In this document: positions 5,544 through 8,100 of the stretch, one piece after another
Layout of the letters: every line of letters begins with the position of its first letter
Position numbering within the stretch: position 1 is the first letter of the stretch
Source: JBLHKE01 sp047619485
GTDB taxonomy: Bacteria; Verrucomicrobiota; Verrucomicrobiia; Verrucomicrobiales; DEV007
Length of the DNA stretch: 8,100 bases
Reading direction: 5' to 3'
NCBI GenBank assembly: GCA_047619485.1
Contig: JBLHKE010000338.1
Span: 1-8,100, forward strand
Translations under genes and position numbers: made by a program
The notes under the pieces: generated by a model
The model's database searches: none
What the model was told of the DNA's origin: nothing
What the model saw: the letters and a program-made list of their open reading frames with translations, nothing else

Positions 5544-6962
5544 CTACCGTCGCGCGCCCTTTGCGCGGAACTCCTCGCTGAACTCGGAGTCGTTGCGGCG
5601 TTTCTGGAAGTGCAGTTCCTGGACGCGCCGACCATCGGCCTTCGAGACAGTGATCTCGTAGTCCTCAATGCGCACCTTGCTGCCGGGTTCCGGCAGGCGA
5701 CCGAGTAGTTGGGTGACATAGCCGCCGATGGTGCTGACATCCTTTCCTTCCAGTTCGATCTTGGCCTCAGTCTCCAGATCGTGGAGGTTCGCCCCACCAT
5801 CGGCAAAAAATTCATCGTCGCTGACCCTGCGGAACTCTGGCTCCTCGTCGTCGAATTCATCTTGGATCTCGCCGACCAACTCGGCCATGACGTTGTCCAT
5901 CGTCACCATGCCGACGGTGCCGCCAAACTCGTCGACCGCTAGGGCGATGTGCGCCCTGTTGGTAAGGAAAAAGTTGAGCAGCTTGTCGAGCGGCATCATC
6001 TCAGGAACCTCCTTCAGCTCGCGTTTCACCGCCATCACGTCAGGCTTCTCCAACCCGATTTGGGTCATCAGATCTTTGACGTGGACGAGGCCGATCGGGT
6101 TGTCGACGTCGTTGCCATCGAGCAACGGGAATCGTGTGTGCTGCGATTCGACCGCCGCCTTCTGGATCTCCGCGAATGGCAAGGCAGCATCAAGGAAAAT
6201 GATCTCGTTGCGCGGCGTCATGATATCGCGGACGACGAGATCGTTGAGCGCGAGCGCGTTGATCAGGATATCGCGCTCAGTCTCGGTGACCTCGGAGGAT
6301 TTCTCGCTCTCTTCAACCAGCAGGGCGAGTTCATCAGCGCTGTGCACCAGTTCGCCCTCGGACACACCGTCGATCTTGAACAGGGCTTTGAGCAGCCAGT
6401 TCGAGATATGGTTGAGCACCCAGATCGGGGCGAAGAAGACTACCCAGAAAAACCGCAGTGGTCTCGCGACGACCAGCGCAGTGCCGACGGAGCGCTGGAT
6501 GGCGAGCGTCTTCGGCACCTGCTCGCCGATGGTGATGTGCAGCAGTGTGAGTAGTGAGATGGCGATCGCCCATGAGATCGTGTGGAGGACGGCGGCGGCG
6601 AGTTCGATCCCGAAACTGTGTGCACAAGCTTCGATAAAGGCGGCGATCCAGCGTTCGCCGAGCGCACCGAGCACCAGGCTGCTGACGGTGATGCCGAGCT
6701 GGCAGAGCGAGAGGTACGGGTTGAGGTTGAGCAACATCAAACGCGCGAGAGTGGCGTTGCGATTGCCCTTGAGTGATAGTTCGTCCAGCTGGCTGGCGCG
6801 CACCTTGACCAGTGCGAACTCGGCGGCGACAAAAAAACCGTTCAGTAGGACGAAGAATCCAATGATGAGAACCTGGCTAATGATCTCAGGGGCGCTGAGC
6901 GGGAATGTGGCAATGAGAGCCACGCAATCCGCCAGCATGGATATGGGAATGGGTTCTGTCAC
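5544..6962 (-). CDS. CNNM/CorC (HlyC) family membrane protein with DUF21, paired CBS and CorC_HlyC domains
   Basis: The 472-aa length and domain order are those of the CNNM/CorC family. An N-terminal DUF21/CNNM transmembrane domain (about 27-205) starts with the family hallmark NGFFVAAEFALVKVR (41-55) and has hydrophobic segments near 29-50, 84-102, 123-147 and 161-195. A CBS pair covers about 245-367, including MTPRNE (248-253) and DEFGGTVGMVTMDNVMAELVGEI (344-366). A CorC_HlyC domain covers about 378-452. Family members are linked to Mg2+ or Co2+ transport and homeostasis, with the CBS pair sensing ATP-Mg; some are still called hemolysins, a label the sequence does not support. The start is GTG (6960-6962): AGGAT lies seven bases upstream, the only clear Shine-Dalgarno in the window, whereas the next ATG (6938) has none. 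It begins 28 nt after the FmdB-type gene and is probably cotranscribed with it. Confidence 0.92.
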   Translation of the reverse strand: MTEPIPISMLADCVALIATFPLSAPEIISQVLIIGFFVLLNGFFVAAEFALVKVRASQLDELSLKGNRNATLARLMLLNLNPYLSLCQLGITVSSLVLGALGERWIAAFIEACAHSFGIELAAAVLHTISWAIAISLLTLLHITIGEQVPKTLAIQRSVGTALVVARPLRFFWVVFFAPIWVLNHISNWLLKALFKIDGVSEGELVHSADELALLVEESEKSSEVTETERDILINALALNDLVVRDIMTPRNEIIFLDAALPFAEIQKAAVESQHTRFPLLDGNDVDNPIGLVHVKDLMTQIGLEKPDVMAVKRELKEVPEMMPLDKLLNFFLTNRAHIALAVDEFGGTVGMVTMDNVMAELVGEIQDEFDDEEPEFRRVSDDEFFADGGANLHDLETEAKIELEGKDVSTIGGYVTQLLGRLPEPGSKVRIEDYEITVSKADGRRVQELHFQKRRNDSEFSEEFRAKGARR

Positions 6963-6990
6963 TGGTTCGATCCTATAATCCTGAGCCGGA

Positions 6991-7242
6991 TCAGAGCTTT
7001 TCGTAATTCCCGTCGCAGCGTTTCTCCAAGATCGTGAAACCTGCCTTTTTCGCGTCCGAAACCGATAGTGGCTTGGTGATCTTCGGGGTGTTGACTTGGC
7101 CGATGAGTTTCTTCACCGGCCGCTTGCAGATCGGGCAAACTTTCAACGGTTCTCGATCGACCGGGCGGCGCAACTCGAATCCACGTGAACAGGTTCGACA
7201 CCCAGCCTCGGGATCGTCAGAGATGTATTCGTAAAGCGGCAT
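6991..7242 (-). CDS. FmdB-family zinc-ribbon protein
   Basis: The 83-aa protein starts with the family signature MPLYEY and carries two CxxC knuckles, CRTC (15-18) and CPIC (36-39), which together would hold one zinc ion. The first knuckle is preceded by the insertion ISDDPEAG and followed by RGFELRRPV, a variant pattern common in FmdB-type regulatory proteins. After the ribbon the chain is polar (TPKITKPLSVSDAKKAGFTILEKR) and lacks other domains. The family was named for a proposed regulator of amide or formamidase genes, but for most members the role is unknown, so I claim only a small zinc-binding and possibly nucleic-acid-binding protein. The gene is first in a likely operon with the CNNM-family gene, with a good promoter immediately upstream. 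The GGGGA just before the ATG looks like a Shine-Dalgarno but would lie upstream of the predicted transcript start. Confidence 0.85.
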   Translation of the reverse strand: MPLYEYISDDPEAGCRTCSRGFELRRPVDREPLKVCPICKRPVKKLIGQVNTPKITKPLSVSDAKKAGFTILEKRCDGNYEKL

Positions 7243-7250
7243 CGTCCCCT

Positions 7251-7279
7251 ATTCTAGCGGATCGCCAGTGCAGTGTGAA
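7251..7279 (-). promoter_or_regulatory. Sigma70-type promoter of the FmdB-CNNM operon, predicted near-leaderless
   Basis: On the minus strand TTCACA (7274-7279, five of six to TTGACA) is followed after exactly 17 nt by TAGAAT (7251-7256, five of six to TATAAT). The predicted +1 is near 7244, two bases before the ATG at 7242. The promoter sits just beyond the terminator hairpin of rpsN, which supports a separate transcription unit. Confidence 0.65.
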
Positions 7280-7284
7280 GACTT

Positions 7285-7328
7285 GAACAGAACAATGGCC
7301 CGACGCCCATTGCGGGTCGTCGAGCCAT
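7285..7328 (-). terminator. Terminator hairpin of rpsN
   Basis: ATGGC (7295-7299), CGACG (7301-7305) and CCC (7306-7308) pair with GGG (7314-7316), CGTCG (7318-7322) and GCCAT (7324-7328), with one mismatch, one bulged T and a 5-nt loop. On the minus strand the stem is followed by TGTTCTGTTC, which is T-rich but interrupted. A second, shorter hairpin closer to the gene (TCCTCC 7356-7361 with GGAGGA 7367-7372) has AAAATTTTTC further downstream on the minus strand and may help. Confidence 0.6.
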
Positions 7329-7391
7329 CTGAAAAATTTTCACAGTGGGGTGCCGTCCTCCAAGCAGGAGGAACGACCAGGCAACTTTCGT

Positions 7392-7661
7392 CTACCAACT
7401 GGATTTGGTGACCCCCGGGATTAGACCCTGGGACGCCATTTCGCGGAAAGTGATACGGCTCATCTTGAAGCGGCGGAGGTAAGCACGGCGTCGTCCAGTG
7501 ACCTCGCAGCGGTTCACGACACGGGTAGGGCTTGCATCACGCGGCAGCATCGAGAGACTGACGTAATCGCCCTTCTCCTTCAGCTCTGCACGGAGCTTTG
7601 CGTATTTTTCGACTGTGCGCCTTTTGCGCTCGTTTCTTGCTATCCAGCTTGCTTTTGCCAT
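7392..7661 (-). CDS. rpsN: 30S ribosomal protein S14, 89-aa zinc-independent form
   Basis: This is a component of the head of the small ribosomal subunit. The 89-aa chain begins MAKASWIARNERKR and contains the S14 core in order: LPRDASPTRVVNRCEVTGR (39-57), AYLRRFKMSRITFRE (60-74) and the C-terminus GLIPGVTKSSW. Only one cysteine is present and the two CxxC pairs of the 61-aa zinc form are absent, so this is the C-minus type, of the short length also seen in the alternative S14 of Bacillus. In species with two S14 genes the C-minus copy is often induced in zinc starvation, but in others it is the only copy; the window cannot tell which applies. No Shine-Dalgarno precedes the ATG (CCCAACATCTTA). 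The gene looks monocistronic, with a weak promoter just upstream and a terminator downstream. Confidence 0.97.
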   Translation of the reverse strand: MAKASWIARNERKRRTVEKYAKLRAELKEKGDYVSLSMLPRDASPTRVVNRCEVTGRRRAYLRRFKMSRITFREMASQGLIPGVTKSSW

Positions 7662-7673
7662 AAGATGTTGGGA

Positions 7674-7701
7674 CTTTTAGCTGGTCTTAGCGCGATTTCA
7701 A
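7674..7701 (-). promoter_or_regulatory. Possible promoter of rpsN
   Basis: On the minus strand TTGAAA (7696-7701, five of six) is followed after 16 nt by TAAAAG (7674-7679, four of six). The predicted +1 is near 7667, which would leave a leader of only about six bases before the ATG at 7661. The -10 is weak, so this is tentative. Confidence 0.4.
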
Positions 7702-7800
7702 GCATTTTTGGAGAGATTTTTCACGCTGGGCAAAATAGGCATCGATAGAAGGTGCCGAAAACCCGCTGGAAGCAGTAAAATTGGCCTGTTTGCCGCCACG

Positions 7801-7867
7801 TCGGTTGGCAGTCGAAGCCGTAGAATTGAGCGACTGGCTTAGGCATTGGGGTTCGATTGCCAACCGA
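7801..7867. repeat. Inverted repeat between the phosphatase gene and rpsN
   Basis: TCGGTTGGCAGTCGAA (7801-7816) and TTCGATTGCCAACCGA (7852-7867) are complementary at 15 of 16 positions, separated by 35 nt. It begins three bases after the phosphatase stop codon in the direction of transcription. No T-tract follows on the minus strand, so it is not a standard intrinsic terminator. It could be a factor-dependent terminator, an RNA-stabilising stem or a remnant repeat. Confidence 0.6.
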
Positions 7868-7869
7868 AG

Positions 7870-8100
7870 TTACGCCCAACCAAAGGCGCTGAGAAGTTCG
7901 GCCGGACTTTCGATCACCTGCAGCGCACCGGCCGCGCGAAGTTCATCCACTGAGCGAAAACCCCAAGAAACACCAATCGCGGCCATCCCAGCAGCCTTTG
8001 CCGTCAGCATGTCGACATCGCTATCTCCGATATACAAGCAATCGGCAGGCTCCACCCCGAGCAATCCGGCCGCCTCGATCGCGCCTGCCGGATCGGGCTT
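7870..8100 (-). CDS. HAD-superfamily phosphatase, phosphoglycolate phosphatase-like (partial, 5' end outside window)
   Basis: The last 76 residues are visible; the frame is open through the right window edge and ends with TAA at 7870-7872. The fragment starts KPDPAGAIEAAGLL, the motif III region with its conserved lysine, and continues with YIGDSDVDMLTAKAAGM, the motif IV acidic GDSxxD that binds Mg2+, then IGVSWGFRSVDELRAAGA, a typical C-terminal pattern of Gph/PgmB-like enzymes. These hydrolases remove phosphate from small metabolites such as 2-phosphoglycolate; the nucleophile motif DxDGT and the cap domain, which decide specificity, lie outside the window. I therefore name the family and give no symbol. 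A TTG at 8064 could be read as a start, but the conserved KPDP lies before it, so it is internal. The gene ends 208 nt upstream of rpsN, with the inverted repeat 7801-7867 in between. Confidence 0.9.
   Translation of the reverse strand, partial: KPDPAGAIEAAGLLGVEPADCLYIGDSDVDMLTAKAAGMAAIGVSWGFRSVDELRAAGALQVIESPAELLSAFGWA

Noticed and set aside
5949..6554. 201-aa open frame on the plus strand
   Set aside because: Another shadow of the CNNM/CorC gene, with biased charged composition and no recognisable domain.
5728..6978. 416-aa open frame on the plus strand
   Set aside because: It is antisense to the CNNM/CorC gene, whose domains are fully recognisable. The plus-strand product is a Ser/Arg-rich low-complexity translation typical of a shadow frame.
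7849..7860. GGTTCGATT-like T-loop motif suggesting a tRNA
   Set aside because: No cloverleaf can be drawn around it: the T-stem mismatches, there is no D-arm or anticodon stem at the right spacing, and the surrounding pairing is explained by the inverted repeat 7801-7867.

Overview
This window reads like an ordinary bacterial chromosome segment, most likely from the Verrucomicrobiota (an Opitutales/Coraliomargarita-like relative is my best guess). The reasons are a small lysine-rich protein with AT-hook-like repeats and a C-terminal KMKAYWAKKK motif, a secreted FG-GAP/VCBS repeat protein, a general lack of Shine-Dalgarno sequences, and MITE/REP-like repeats between genes. The assignment is inference from style, not from a marker gene.

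Layout. 2-259 (+) is the tail of an unrecognised gene entering from the left. It converges on a 573-aa homodimer-type ABC exporter (434-2155, -). Upstream of the exporter comes a textbook intrinsic terminator (2231-2264), which ends a small basic AT-hook/coiled-coil protein gene (2334-2639, -). That gene has a promoter placed so that transcription would begin at its ATG. Next is a secreted six-repeat FG-GAP protein (2724-3941, -). An AT-rich divergent intergenic region with a possible structured leader (3942-4275) separates it from an unrecognised 169-aa protein (4276-4785, +), which is followed by a terminator hairpin (4916-4960).

The 758-nt gap at 4786-5543 lies between convergent genes and is filled with repeats. 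It holds a 320-bp MITE-like element with terminal inverted repeats and a TTA flank on both sides, a 161-bp nested palindrome inside it, and a pair of inverted REP-like units to its right.

The right part is all on the minus strand. From upstream to downstream it holds the end of a HAD phosphatase (7870-8100, Gph-like, cut by the window edge), an 89-aa zinc-independent ribosomal protein S14 (7392-7661) with its own terminator, and a probable two-gene operon of an FmdB-type zinc-ribbon protein (6991-7242) and a CNNM/CorC family membrane protein (5544-6962).

I do not see a defence island, secretion locus or other undescribed multi-gene system. The points most worth a second look are the MITE and its nested palindrome, the near-leaderless promoters, the paired hairpins ahead of the 169-aa gene, and the two lineage-restricted-looking small proteins.
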